Shown piece after piece: positions 1-9,378 of a stretch of DNA of 57,952 nucleotides (its first letter is position 1; each line of letters starts with the position of its first letter). The translations under genes were made by a program, and so were the position numbers. The stretch comes from Alphaproteobacteria bacterium (lineage in GTDB: Bacteria > Pseudomonadota > Alphaproteobacteria > Puniceispirillales > Puniceispirillaceae). Location: positions 1 through 57,952 of the forward strand of contig JABJAN010000008.1 in NCBI GenBank assembly GCA_018666135.1. The letters run 5' to 3'. Below the pieces are notes generated by a model, which did no database searches, had not been told where the DNA came from, and saw nothing but the letters and a program-made list of their open reading frames with translations.

Positions 1-2841
1 GCCATCTTCAGCTATGGTAACAATAAGGTCATTTATATCATACCCAGGCATTCTAAAGTCAGTGATATTGGCTTTGGTAACAGTTGAATTCTCATCAAGA
101 TAGACAATTCCAGTTGCCTGCAATGTGCCTATCTCTGCCTGCTGGATTTTAATGCTTCTTACAAAATCATCCCTAATATCAACAAGCAGCTCTATATCTC
201 CTACCTCACCTGGGAGCTTAGTCCAGTTCAATAGGGGCAAATTTAACGACGAGTCTTTAAGATCGCCTGTTATATTAACTCTTCCTGTGCGCATTTCAGT
301 ATTATAATTGAGTAACCATCGCATCTGCGAGCTTCCAGATATATCAATTTTTGTCACTTCTTTTACACGTTCTGATAAATAGTCAGATGGCTGTGTTTTA
401 GCTACTATCTGTAGTGTTTTATCCGCCTTTTGATGACCCTTAAAAGAGGAATCCACACCCGAAATATTCCCAGTTCCATCTAATAAAATTTCACCATTTT
501 CCTTAAGTGTGAGCTCTATTTTGCCGTTGCTAAGGGTTTCTCCTAGAGGCAAATTGCCAAATGAAACATCTGCAAGGCTTGCGATTGATGCAATCGAATC
601 CAATTTTAGTTTAGCATTTTGAAAAACAGACTTTGTAGAAATTTTCGTGACAATAGAGCCATTTGGATTTGACAGCTTCTTTAATGGTTGTGGCAGTTTG
701 TTTACAGTTGGATGCTCCAAAAGCTTTTTCAACGCAGGGATGCTGCCATCAATCGTTGCTTCTATTTCCAGTTTTCGGGCTAAATTAATATCTCCATAAG
801 CCAAAATCGGAGAAAATTCTAAACTTCCATTTTCAAGTAATAATTCAGGCATCTTGCCGTTTAAGATTTCTATCGAAAGTAGATTGTCAAAAACTCTAGC
901 CTTTAGATCAACAGACTGAACAACTGGGCTATTATCTGCCCAAGTAAATTCCATATTCTGCCAATCCCAACCACCAGCTATAGCGATTAGCTGAGTATTT
1001 ATAGCCTGAGACCATAGCAGATCACGGTGATATTGAATAGGTAATGCCATAAATGCTTTTACCTTTGTATCACTAAAGATTCCCCCTTTGCCTCTTTTTA
1101 GCAACCATTGCCTGGTTTTATAAGCAATGTTCTCTGGCCATATTTCCAATAATAAATCTGCATCAAATTTCTCTGTTTCAAATGTGAGTGCTGATATAAC
1201 TGATGGTCCGACATTCGCGTTTTTTTTCTGATAATTCTGCATCGCCTTTTCACCAAATTGTTCTATCGCTTTTTCAAGCTCAACAAATTCAGCTTTAAAC
1301 AGCACTTCCCCTTTTTCTGGCTGAGCAAATCTAGCGGATGCCTTTTGAATTATTTTGTCATTTAGAACAAAGTCTACGTTTCCAGAAATATTTTCAACTA
1401 ATCTATCTGATGCTGCGAGTCTGATTTTTGCATCTATAATTGCCGTATTTAAAATCAGTTTTTCAACCTGACCTTGTTGATCAAGACTAGCTGAGATTTG
1501 ATTCACCGTCTTTGCTTGTAGAAGCGAATATTGAGGGGTAGTTGTCTTTAAGGTTAGATCAGATATTTGCCCATCAAACTGAAACTTTTGCCATTCTATT
1601 TTGTTATTTTGGCTATCTTGCTTAGCTGAAAATGACACAGAGGCAAAATCAATTACGCCAGTTTCACTATAGTTTGAAACCAATTTGTTTATTGGTTCGA
1701 ATAGCGTGCCGTTAAAATAAGAAAATAAACTTGGAACTAACGTATCATGCGTTTCAACCGTTCCGCTAACAACCGTATCGGACACTTCAAAAGCTTTGAT
1801 ATCAAGCGAAGCCTTTAATTTCAATTCAGGGCTGAAATCTATTACAAGATTATCAAGGTCTATATTTTGATCATTTGCATCATATGAAAACCATCCAGAG
1901 AACATATTAATATCTACATTCTCCTGAAACAAACTTTGTTGCGAGAAATATTTTTGCGGCGTGTCTTTTATATTGAGCTGTTGTAGTTCAAAATGCCCAT
2001 CCGCATTTTTTAATTCAACTTGTTCAAATTCGGCATTTATTTTTCCTGAAAAAAACCCATCTATGATGTTGTCACCTAGGTTGTTTGGCAAATATTCTAA
2101 AAACGGCGCAATATCTATTGATTGTGTATTGAGTGTTGTCTGCCAAAGACCTGTGGTAAGATCAAAATCAAAATTACCCTCAAATTCCCCAGATTGATTT
2201 ATTTTAACAGATAATAATGCTTGAATATCATCTATAGATGATAAAGATGCCTCTAGGCGTGACTCTGTTATTAAAACTTCCTTATTATTTGAATCTTCTA
2301 TCCCTTTTAAGTGCATCTCATCCAATGAGACAACTATCTGTTTTGGAATAATTTTTTTCAGATTTGCATTCTCTATTTGTGTTAAAAAATTTCCATGATA
2401 ATCAGAGGCTCGTTCTGTTTTAAATGCTGTATTTTCTATCCAAGAGCTTTTGCCCTCTGAGATGATTTTTACATCATCTAGTGTCATTTTTTGGATCAAT
2501 CTTCCAGTGAACACACCATCCATTCCCAACACCAACGTAGCTTTTGGCAAAATAATTTGTTGATCCTGACGCGTGATTTTTGCGTTTTCAAAGGTTATCT
2601 GGATAGGCGTGAGTGAGAAAGAAGAAGTAACCTCAATCTGCTCTATTGCAACATCATACTCTGGCAAAAAATTAGAAATCTGTTGCTCGATCTGGGTTTC
2701 AATTGCCCCTTCTTGAAACAAAAGGGACGGTGTGTTCGCTATGGTTGCAAGCGGTCCGAAAAGCATAATGGACATTAAGATACTGCCAAAATCAAATAAA
2801 ACATTTTTACTTGCAGTTTTAACGTTCTTTTTAAACAGCAT
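1..2841 (-). CDS. AsmA/YhdP-like (DUF3971) envelope protein, C-terminus cut by window edge
   Basis: The frame is open from an ATG at 2841 to base 1, giving 947 codons without a stop, so the gene runs off the left edge. A hydrophobic stretch at about residues 14-31 looks like a signal anchor. The rest is long, beta-rich sequence with many repeated 'KAxL' and 'DI' strands, as in AsmA/YhdP/TamB-like proteins that bridge inner and outer membranes and are linked to phospholipid transport. The last visible residues read DFRMPGYDINDLIVTIAEDG, which resembles the conserved C-terminal part of alphaproteobacterial DUF3971/YhdP proteins. The family assignment rests on architecture and remembered motifs, not on catalytic residues. 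It is divergent from bcp. Confidence 0.7.
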   Translation of the reverse strand, partial: MLFKKNVKTASKNVLFDFGSILMSIMLFGPLATIANTPSLLFQEGAIETQIEQQISNFLPEYDVAIEQIEVTSSFSLTPIQITFENAKITRQDQQIILPKATLVLGMDGVFTGRLIQKMTLDDVKIISEGKSSWIENTAFKTERASDYHGNFLTQIENANLKKIIPKQIVVSLDEMHLKGIEDSNNKEVLITESRLEASLSSIDDIQALLSVKINQSGEFEGNFDFDLTTGLWQTTLNTQSIDIAPFLEYLPNNLGDNIIDGFFSGKINAEFEQVELKNADGHFELQQLNIKDTPQKYFSQQSLFQENVDINMFSGWFSYDANDQNIDLDNLVIDFSPELKLKASLDIKAFEVSDTVVSGTVETHDTLVPSLFSYFNGTLFEPINKLVSNYSETGVIDFASVSFSAKQDSQNNKIEWQKFQFDGQISDLTLKTTTPQYSLLQAKTVNQISASLDQQGQVEKLILNTAIIDAKIRLAASDRLVENISGNVDFVLNDKIIQKASARFAQPEKGEVLFKAEFVELEKAIEQFGEKAMQNYQKKNANVGPSVISALTFETEKFDADLLLEIWPENIAYKTRQWLLKRGKGGIFSDTKVKAFMALPIQYHRDLLWSQAINTQLIAIAGGWDWQNMEFTWADNSPVVQSVDLKARVFDNLLSIEILNGKMPELLLENGSLEFSPILAYGDINLARKLEIEATIDGSIPALKKLLEHPTVNKLPQPLKKLSNPNGSIVTKISTKSVFQNAKLKLDSIASIASLADVSFGNLPLGETLSNGKIELTLKENGEILLDGTGNISGVDSSFKGHQKADKTLQIVAKTQPSDYLSERVKEVTKIDISGSSQMRWLLNYNTEMRTGRVNITGDLKDSSLNLPLLNWTKLPGEVGDIELLVDIRDDFVRSIKIQQAEIGTLQATGIVYLDENSTVTKANITDFRMPGYDINDLIVTIAEDG

Positions 2842-2941
2842 TTTTTGCCTGTATTCTGACCATTAAATTATTGTCTATTATCTTTGTTATCATACACCAT
2901 GTTAGTGTTTCTGCCATAGCATGAATTAAACTGCTAGACCT

Positions 2942-2970
2942 TTGATAAAGACTGCGATAGTCAATATAAT
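2942..2970 (+). promoter_or_regulatory. Sigma-70 type promoter of bcp
   Basis: TTGATA (2942-2947) and a perfect TATAAT (2965-2970) are separated by exactly 17 bp. They lie about 35 bp upstream of the bcp start, with AAAGGT as ribosome binding site just before the ATG. This is one of the cleanest housekeeping promoters in the window. Confidence 0.6.
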
Positions 2971-3005
2971 GTCTTAATAATAGTTATGTCACGGAGCAAA
3001 GGTCA

Positions 3006-3467
3006 ATGCTAGAAACCGGAACAAAAATCGAAGATTTCAATATACCAACTGATCGTGGGCATTTTACCTTATCTGATTATAGGGGAAAAAATGTTGTCAT
3101 GTTCTTTTTCCCAAGAGCAGATACATCTGGATGCACTAAAGAAGCGATTGCATTCACCTCTCTGCTAGCTGAATTTGATGCTGCTAACACTGTGGTGATT
3201 GGCATCTCTAAAGATACCCCAGAAAAACAAGCCAAATTTCGCTCTAAACATGATCTAGAGTGCATATTAGGCGCAGATCATGTAACCGATATTTGTGAGA
3301 GATTTGGTGTTTGGGTTGAAAAATCCATGTATGGAAAATCCTATATGGGCATTGAGCGTTCAACTTTTTTAATAGACCCAGATGGTAAAATAACAAAGAT
3401 TTGGCGCAAAGTAAAAGTACCTGGTCATGCTGAAGATGTGCTAGCACAGGTGCAAGCAGGCGGCTAA
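3006..3467 (+). CDS. bcp: Peroxiredoxin of the BCP/PrxQ family
   Basis: This is a 153-residue thiol peroxidase that reduces hydrogen peroxide and organic hydroperoxides. The active-site stretch PRADTSGCTKEAIAF puts the peroxidatic cysteine at C43, with the usual T and nearby P. Five residues later, where E. coli BCP has its resolving cysteine, there is I48, so this is a 1-Cys or atypical form. Other cysteines (about C82 and C92) could act instead. The length is normal for the family. The stop codon overlaps the ATG of the DUF455 gene by one base (TAATG), so the two are probably translationally coupled. A good promoter lies just upstream. Confidence 0.92.
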   Translation: MLETGTKIEDFNIPTDRGHFTLSDYRGKNVVMFFFPRADTSGCTKEAIAFTSLLAEFDAANTVVIGISKDTPEKQAKFRSKHDLECILGADHVTDICERFGVWVEKSMYGKSYMGIERSTFLIDPDGKITKIWRKVKVPGHAEDVLAQVQAGG

Positions 3468-4267
3468 TGCATGTACGGGATATTTGCCCACATCTTTTGT
3501 GTGCATTTACAAAATCAGATGCAACAGAAAAAGCCCTTCTAACACGGCAAATAGCACATTCTTTTAGTGCAGAAGAATTTTATGTTGCTAATCCATGCCC
3601 AGTTCCAATGCGGCCAGGCAGACCAAAACAGCCTGAATTAAAACCTCCGAAAGATATGCCCAGAAGACGTATTAATTCTGCGCCTGCAGGCAGAATTGCG
3701 CTAATTCATGCGATTGCTCACATTGAATTAAACGCCGTTGACCTTGCGCTTGACATGATAATGCGCTTCTGTGACCACCAATTACCTCTTGATTATGTGA
3801 AAGATTGGATGCGTGTTGCAGATGATGAAGCACGCCATTTCTTAATGTTGAATGATAGGTTGGGTGAGCTTAATAGCTATAATGGGGCACTCCCTGCACA
3901 TGATGGGTTATGGTAAGCAGCAGAGGAAACGGCACATGATTTGCTCGCAAGACTAACCATCACGCCGTTGGTGTTTGAAGCTCGTGGTCTTGATATTAGG
4001 CCTCAGTTAATTGCTAAGATGCATAAAATAGGAGATAACAAAACCGCAGATTGTTTTAAGATTATAATGGAAGATGAAATTGGTCATGTGCGAACTGGCA
4101 AGAACTGGTTTGACTATGAATGTGGCAGACTTCGTGAAGACCCTATAAGCACGTGGCAAAAAGCTGTTACCACCTACTTTCATGGCACACTTAAACCACC
4201 TTTTAATATTGAAGCACGTGATGCAGCACGGTTTTCTGCTGCTTTTTATAAGCCAATCTCTGGGTAA
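3467..4267 (+). pseudogene. DUF455 ferritin-like protein, interrupted by one in-frame TAA
   Basis: The reading frame starts at the ATG overlapping the bcp stop and would give 266 residues, the normal DUF455 size, except that codon 150 (3914-3916) is TAA. The flanking residues HDGLW-stop-AAEETAH match the family's usual W-E-A-A pattern, so a GAA-to-TAA change explains it. Downstream, the frame stays open to 4267. Ferritin-like metal ligands are seen in both halves: E87 and E121xxH124 before the stop, E171 and E204xxH207 after it. No ATG or ribosome binding site lies near the second half; its first alternative start is a TTG at 3941. It is a fresh pseudogene, a sequencing error, or a split or readthrough gene. 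The function of DUF455 is poorly known. Confidence 0.85.
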
Positions 4268-4276
4268 AATTATATT

Positions 4277-4312
4277 CTGGCTGGCTGGCTTGACTGACTG
4301 GCTGGCTGGCTA
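4277..4312. repeat. Tetranucleotide repeat (CTGG/ACTG/GCTG, 9 units)
   Basis: Nine 4-bp units in register (CTGG x3, CTTG, ACTG x2, GCTG x2, GCTA) fill the space between the DUF455 pseudogene and prfB. The last unit contains the prfB stop codon (TAG on the minus strand at 4310-4312). Slippage would not change the RF2 protein because the repeat lies after its stop. Confidence 0.85.
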
Positions 4313-5416
4313 TCTAGTCATGCCTACTCTTGCTGCTAGACCTGCTTCAATGAAATCATCTATATCTCCATCCAAAACAGCTTGTGTATTCCCAGTTTCG
4401 ACTTGGGTTCTAAGATCTTTTACCATCTGATAAGGGTGCAAAACATAAGAACGTATTTGGCTACCCCAGCCATTTTCAGCTTTGCTGGCATTACCTTCAA
4501 TCGCTGCATTTTCCCGTTTCTGAAGCTCCAACTCATATAATCGTGCCCGCAGCATTTTCATAGCTGTTGCTCTGTTCCGATGCTGAGATCTATCCGACTG
4601 ACACTGCACAATAATATTTGTTGGAATATGGGTTATTCTGATCGCAGAATCTGTGGTGTTAACATGTTGTCCGCCAGCACCAGATGCTCTGAAAGTATCT
4701 ACACGCAAGTCTTTCTCTTCTACTTCAATATCAATATTATCGTCTATCTCTGGATAAACCCAAACACTTGAAAAACTTGTATGGCGCCTAGCAGAACTAT
4801 CAAAAGGAGAAATTCTGACCAGCCTATGAACTCCTGATTCTGTTTTCATCCAACCGTAACTGCTGTCACCAGCGATTCGAATTGTAGTAGATTTTATGCC
4901 AGCCTCCTCACCGTCAGCTTGGTCAATTACTTCAACCTTAAAGCCTCGATGCTCTGCCCATCTTATATACATTCGAAGCAACATAGATGCCCAGTCTTGC
5001 GCTTCTGTACCACCCGCACCTGAATGAATTTCAACAAAACAGTTATTTTTATCTGCTTCTCCTGATAACAGGCTGGCAATCTGTTTCTTGCCTGCAATCA
5101 AAGAGAGCTGTTTTATGGAGTTTTCAGTCTCATGAATCAATTCTTCATCTTGTTCATCATTCGCAAGTTCAAGCATTTCCAACTGCTCAGTCAATCCATC
5201 TTGCAATTCTCTAATATTTTGGATTTGTGTTTCCAGCGTTGTTTTTTCTCGCATTAAATCTTGCGCTGTTTGCTGATCGTTCCAAAAATCTGGCTCTGAA
5301 CTCTTCGCTTCGATCTCAGATATTCTGTTTAGTGCCTGCTGCCAGTCGACATGCTGTTTTAATAAATCAATTGCTTGCTTTATAGCGTCTAAAGAGTGCT
5401 GGGTTTCTGCTTGCAT
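4310..5416 (-). CDS. prfB: Peptide chain release factor 2
   Basis: This 368-residue class I release factor ends translation at UGA and UAA. The catalytic GGQ is in RASGAGGQHVNTTDSA in the central domain, and the stop-recognition tripeptide region SPFDSSARRHTSF lies just before it. The N-terminal coiled region is complete. The frame is continuous from the ATG at 5416, so the programmed +1 frameshift of E. coli prfB is absent, which is common in alphaproteobacteria. It follows mrcA and amiC on the same strand, but a hairpin with a T-run between mrcA and prfB suggests its own transcript. Confidence 0.97.
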   Translation of the reverse strand: MQAETQHSLDAIKQAIDLLKQHVDWQQALNRISEIEAKSSEPDFWNDQQTAQDLMREKTTLETQIQNIRELQDGLTEQLEMLELANDEQDEELIHETENSIKQLSLIAGKKQIASLLSGEADKNNCFVEIHSGAGGTEAQDWASMLLRMYIRWAEHRGFKVEVIDQADGEEAGIKSTTIRIAGDSSYGWMKTESGVHRLVRISPFDSSARRHTSFSSVWVYPEIDDNIDIEVEEKDLRVDTFRASGAGGQHVNTTDSAIRITHIPTNIIVQCQSDRSQHRNRATAMKMLRARLYELELQKRENAAIEGNASKAENGWGSQIRSYVLHPYQMVKDLRTQVETGNTQAVLDGDIDDFIEAGLAARVGMTR

Positions 5417-5438
5417 TATAATTTCTTATAGAATTGTT

Positions 5439-5487
5439 AAAAAATGTCTTATGACTATCGATACGGAGTAACTCATATCATAGTCAT
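5439..5487 (-). terminator. Rho-independent terminator after mrcA
   Basis: On the minus strand an 8-bp perfect stem ATGACTAT/ATAGTCAT (5480-5487 and 5451-5458) can be extended inward by ATC/GAT past a bulge. A run of six T follows (5439-5444). It lies right after the mrcA stop and before the prfB start. Confidence 0.6.
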
Positions 5488-5500
5488 CAGCTCACAGGTA

Positions 5501-7951
5501 TCAATATAAATCAGGTGTCTTAATGGTTTGATCTGAAATTTTATCTTGCGGAAGGTCAATAAAATCAGAATTTGCCGAATTAAATTGTGTTAGGGTAGCA
5601 CTCAACGGTGACTGTCCAGGCTTAAATACCTCCATAACCACATTTGGGTCAGATAATTTTACTTGATATCCTTTCTCAGCATGAACAGGGTATAAATTTA
5701 CGCCATCAGGGCGCCTAAATGGTATTTGCGGCGCGTCTGCCAATGCCTTGGTCATGAAGGATTGAAAAATTGGGACAGCCGCACTTGAACCTGTCTCACT
5801 TTTGCCAAGCGGTCTTGGATTATCATATCCAACAAATACACCAGCCACTAAGTCTGGTGAGAAGCCAATAAACCAAGCATTAGTATTATCATTAGTTGTT
5901 CCTGTTTTACCTGCCAAAACAAGACCTGTCTGCTGCAATCTTCGCCCTGTGCCGCGCTTTATTACACCTTCAAGCATGGTAATAATTTGATAAGCAGATG
6001 CAGGATCTGTAAGCTGTTCCCTTTCTTCTGGCAGGATTGGTACAGCCTGATTAAGCCATTCTGAATTTACAAAACATCGTTCACATTTTCTATTATCATG
6101 ACGCATAATAGTCTTACCATATCTGTCTTGCACCCTATCAATTAAAGTTGGGGTAACTTTAAGACCGCCATTCACCAATTGCCCATAGGCTGCGGTAATT
6201 CTAAGAAGCGTTGTCTCCCCTGCCCCAAGTGCCATTGATAAATAGGCTGGCAAATCCGAATTAATATTAAATCTCTTAGCATAATCCTGAACCGTTGGCA
6301 TACCGATAGCCATTGCCAATCTGGCAGTCATTAGGTTACGTGATTTTTCAATACCAACCCTCATAATAGATGGTCCATAGAATTGTTTTGTATAATTGGA
6401 CGGCTTCCATTTTGGTAGACCAGGGCCTTGATCAATTGCTAGCGGAGCATCAAGAATTTGGGTTGTTGGACTATATCCTTTATCTAATGCTGCTAAATAA
6501 ATAAATGGCTTAAATGCTGAGCCTGGTTGGCGATTTGCTTGGGTAGCTCTGTTAAATTCTGAATCACTAAAATTATAGCCACCAGACATTGCTAATAATC
6601 TTCCGGTATGGGGGTCCATTACAACAATTGCCCCTTCAACCAGTGGGCGTTGACCCAAAGCCCAGTCCAACGGTCCAGCTTGATAATCCTCAGATACTAA
6701 ATCTTGTGCGTTTTCTGGTTTTTGAACAATAATAATATCGCCAATTGTAAGCGCCTGCTTCAGAGATTTTATGGGCGCGGGTCTGATGCCTAAATCATCT
6801 CGGGGGGGATAAGCCCAGCTGGCAAGTGTAAATGGAATAATCCCCTTAGTTCCATTTACATAAATAACGGCTTCTTTTGGTTTAACTTGCAATATTAGAG
6901 CGGCAAACCTGCCAGCTGGCAAAGATTTTGTTATTTTAGATAATTGCTCATTAATATTAGCTTCACGATCAATCTGAGCAACCGGACCTCTCCAGCCCTG
7001 TCGTCTATCTAATGCTTCAAGACCAGAAATAAGGGCTTCTCTTGCCATTACCTGTAATTTAGGGACAAGGGTTGTTCGCACCGACAAACCGCCCCCATAT
7101 AATGTATCAGAACCGTATAAAGAGACAAGTTCGCGCCTTACTTCCTCTGTAAAATAAGGAGCATCCGCAAGGTCAGAGCCTGTTTGTGTTCTAACCCCTA
7201 AATCAAATGACTGTGCAAATACTTTCTCATCTTCAGTGATATAGCCATTTAAAAACATTTGCTGCAATACCCAGTTGCGCCTGGCAATAGCAGCAGCTGT
7301 CCTTCTGACAGGGTGATAGTTATTGGGTGCTTTTGGTAAGGCTGCAAGATACGCAATTTCATGCAGCTCTAATTGATCCAATGGCTTATCAAAATAATTT
7401 AAGGCTGCAGCTGCTACCCCATAACTCGATAATCCCAAATATATATCATTAAGATAAAGAGCTAATATGTCTTCTTTATCTAGGGCATGTTCTATTCTTA
7501 TTGCCAATATCGCTTCTTTGATTTTTCGTTCAATGGATACTTCATTAGTAAGCAAAAAGTTTTTTGCAACTTGTTGGGTAATGGTAGATGCACCAATTGG
7601 CCGCCTGCCAGATCCGATATTTGCGATATTAGTAATAACAGCGCGACTTAAGGCTTTTAAATCAACCCCAAAATGCTGATAATAGGATTTATCCTCTGCT
7701 GATAAGAAAGCAGCAATCAACTTTGGCGGCATTGCTTTTGTAGGCATAAACAGCCGCTTTTCAGTAGCATATTCTGCCAATAAAGCACCATCACCTGCAT
7801 GAATACGTGTGACCACCGGTGGTTCATAATTAGCCAGCTTTGCATAATCAGGCAAATCCCGCCCAAAGGACCAAAAAACCCACAAAATGCCCCCTATGCC
7901 AGCTATCAGGCATAAGAGTAAAAACATGAATATTGCAAAAAACCATTTCAT
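5501..7951 (-). CDS. mrcA: Penicillin-binding protein 1A (transglycosylase/transpeptidase)
   Basis: This 816-residue bifunctional class A PBP builds periplasmic peptidoglycan. It has an N-terminal membrane anchor (about residues 3-28), then a GT51 glycosyltransferase domain with EDKSYYQHFGVD and the STITQQVAKN motif. An OB-like insert follows, then the transpeptidase with active-site SAFK (PGSAFKPF), SRN (EKSRNLMT) and KTGTTN. The length is typical for alphaproteobacterial PBP1A. It lies 68 bp downstream of amiC on the same strand, an arrangement widely kept in alphaproteobacteria, and the two likely share a transcript that ends at the hairpin at 5439-5487. Confidence 0.96.
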   Translation of the reverse strand: MKWFFAIFMFLLLCLIAGIGGILWVFWSFGRDLPDYAKLANYEPPVVTRIHAGDGALLAEYATEKRLFMPTKAMPPKLIAAFLSAEDKSYYQHFGVDLKALSRAVITNIANIGSGRRPIGASTITQQVAKNFLLTNEVSIERKIKEAILAIRIEHALDKEDILALYLNDIYLGLSSYGVAAAALNYFDKPLDQLELHEIAYLAALPKAPNNYHPVRRTAAAIARRNWVLQQMFLNGYITEDEKVFAQSFDLGVRTQTGSDLADAPYFTEEVRRELVSLYGSDTLYGGGLSVRTTLVPKLQVMAREALISGLEALDRRQGWRGPVAQIDREANINEQLSKITKSLPAGRFAALILQVKPKEAVIYVNGTKGIIPFTLASWAYPPRDDLGIRPAPIKSLKQALTIGDIIIVQKPENAQDLVSEDYQAGPLDWALGQRPLVEGAIVVMDPHTGRLLAMSGGYNFSDSEFNRATQANRQPGSAFKPFIYLAALDKGYSPTTQILDAPLAIDQGPGLPKWKPSNYTKQFYGPSIMRVGIEKSRNLMTARLAMAIGMPTVQDYAKRFNINSDLPAYLSMALGAGETTLLRITAAYGQLVNGGLKVTPTLIDRVQDRYGKTIMRHDNRKCERCFVNSEWLNQAVPILPEEREQLTDPASAYQIITMLEGVIKRGTGRRLQQTGLVLAGKTGTTNDNTNAWFIGFSPDLVAGVFVGYDNPRPLGKSETGSSAAVPIFQSFMTKALADAPQIPFRRPDGVNLYPVHAEKGYQVKLSDPNVVMEVFKPGQSPLSATLTQFNSANSDFIDLPQDKISDQTIKTPDLY

Positions 7952-8019
7952 AGCATTTATTTTCTAAGCACTCATTGGGGCATTTTTATGGCAAAATACC
8001 AATATATCATACCTTTATG

Positions 8020-9378
8020 CTAACGTAACGACGCATTTAAATAGGCTATTATTGCGTCTGCTATTTTTTTAGTTAAATCATCAATGTAGCTATCTTTTTT
8101 TAAGTTTGCTTCATCTTTCTTATTTGTTAAAAACCCCATTTCAACTAAAACAGAGGGAATATCTGGTGATTTTAACACCGCAAAACCAGCAAACCGATGA
8201 CCTCGCTTGTCGCCCCCAGGCAGTGAGCGCACCTGATTTAAAATTGATTTTGCAATATAAGTAGATTCGTTCATTGATTCTCGCTGAAACATACTTAACA
8301 ACGCATTTGCAGCCAGTGGATCTTCAATCGATAAATCTGGTCCGCCAAGAAGGTCTGCCTTATTTTCTCTTTCTGCAATTAGCGCCGCTTCTTTATCTGA
8401 GGCGGTATCTGATAAAGAAAACACAGAAATCCCATTTGCTTTTGCATTTGGAGCAGCATCTGCGTGTAAGGAGACGAATAAATCTGCTTGATGCTGGCGG
8501 GCGATTGCAATCCTATCTCTTAATTTAATAAAGCTATCATCTTCTCTGGTTAGTCTGGCAATCACACGCCCTGATTTATTTAAATGATAGGCAAGACGCT
8601 GCGATGCCTTAAATGTAATCTCTTTTTCCTTTGTGCCAGAAAATCCAATAGCGCCTGGGTCTTTGCCACCATGCCCTGCATCAATTGTTACAACCCAGCG
8701 TTTTGGACGCATTTCTGGAGATTTAAGCTCAACTACTTTGCCACCTGTTTGCAGATTATTATTCTGTTCAGGCTTTTTTTCCACCTTCAAAAAATTCGTA
8801 TTGTCAGCTTGCTCATTTAAGGCTGAATCTAATTTACTTGTTGCCAAGTAAGGGGTTTTTTTAAGTGCTGATCTTGCAAGTGCAAACGCTGTCTTACCTC
8901 TATTTGAAATATCGATAACGATCCTATAGCCTGGTTTTCTTGCACTATCTGATTGCTTTGGTGGCAGCATAAACGCGGCGACAGGCGCTGCTGGCTCAGA
9001 CAATTCAAAAACCAGCCTTCCTGTATTCGCAGTGGGATTTCCATATCGCCAGGAAGTTATTGGACCATAAGATAGCTTACCTGATTTTGGGAAATTAGGC
9101 ATATTCCAAGAACTATTCGTAGTATCAATCACAAGACGGTAGGGAGAATCTAATAAAGATAATCTTGCTTCTGGAATATGACTAGTTTCTACCACAATTC
9201 TGGTTGCCGAATTAGCAAAGTTATTTTGTGAATTTGACTCTGAAACCTGTCCAAATCTAAAATCAATATAACTATTTTGTGTTTCAGCCTGTACTTCTAT
9301 GCTCGAAATAAATAAGGCGATACATCCAAAAATCATGGCAGATATGGTGTGCAACACCCGATTTGTCCCTTTTTTCAT
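8020..9378 (-). CDS. amiC: N-acetylmuramoyl-L-alanine amidase with AMIN domain
   Basis: This 452-residue periplasmic amidase cleaves the amide between MurNAc and the stem peptide and helps daughter cells separate. A signal peptide is seen at residues 1-31 (ending near VQA). An AMIN targeting domain (about 40-165) follows, then an Amidase_3 domain from about 225. The zinc and catalytic residues are visible: H and E in TIDAGHGGKDPG...KEKEITF, H in SLHADAA and E in VLVEMGFLTN. It lies upstream of mrcA and is divergent from rne. Whether it should be called AmiC rather than AmiA or AmiB is by convention only. Confidence 0.94.
   Translation of the reverse strand: MKKGTNRVLHTISAMIFGCIALFISSIEVQAETQNSYIDFRFGQVSESNSQNNFANSATRIVVETSHIPEARLSLLDSPYRLVIDTTNSSWNMPNFPKSGKLSYGPITSWRYGNPTANTGRLVFELSEPAAPVAAFMLPPKQSDSARKPGYRIVIDISNRGKTAFALARSALKKTPYLATSKLDSALNEQADNTNFLKVEKKPEQNNNLQTGGKVVELKSPEMRPKRWVVTIDAGHGGKDPGAIGFSGTKEKEITFKASQRLAYHLNKSGRVIARLTREDDSFIKLRDRIAIARQHQADLFVSLHADAAPNAKANGISVFSLSDTASDKEAALIAERENKADLLGGPDLSIEDPLAANALLSMFQRESMNESTYIAKSILNQVRSLPGGDKRGHRFAGFAVLKSPDIPSVLVEMGFLTNKKDEANLKKDSYIDDLTKKIADAIIAYLNASLR

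Noticed and set aside
3941-4267. A separate 108-residue gene after DUF455
   Set aside because: It begins with TTG inside the same frame as the DUF455 protein, without a ribosome binding site, and continues its conserved helices. It is the second half of the broken gene.
4310-5416. Programmed frameshift in prfB
   Set aside because: The frame is continuous; no in-frame TGA with a preceding Shine-Dalgarno-like element is present near codon 26.
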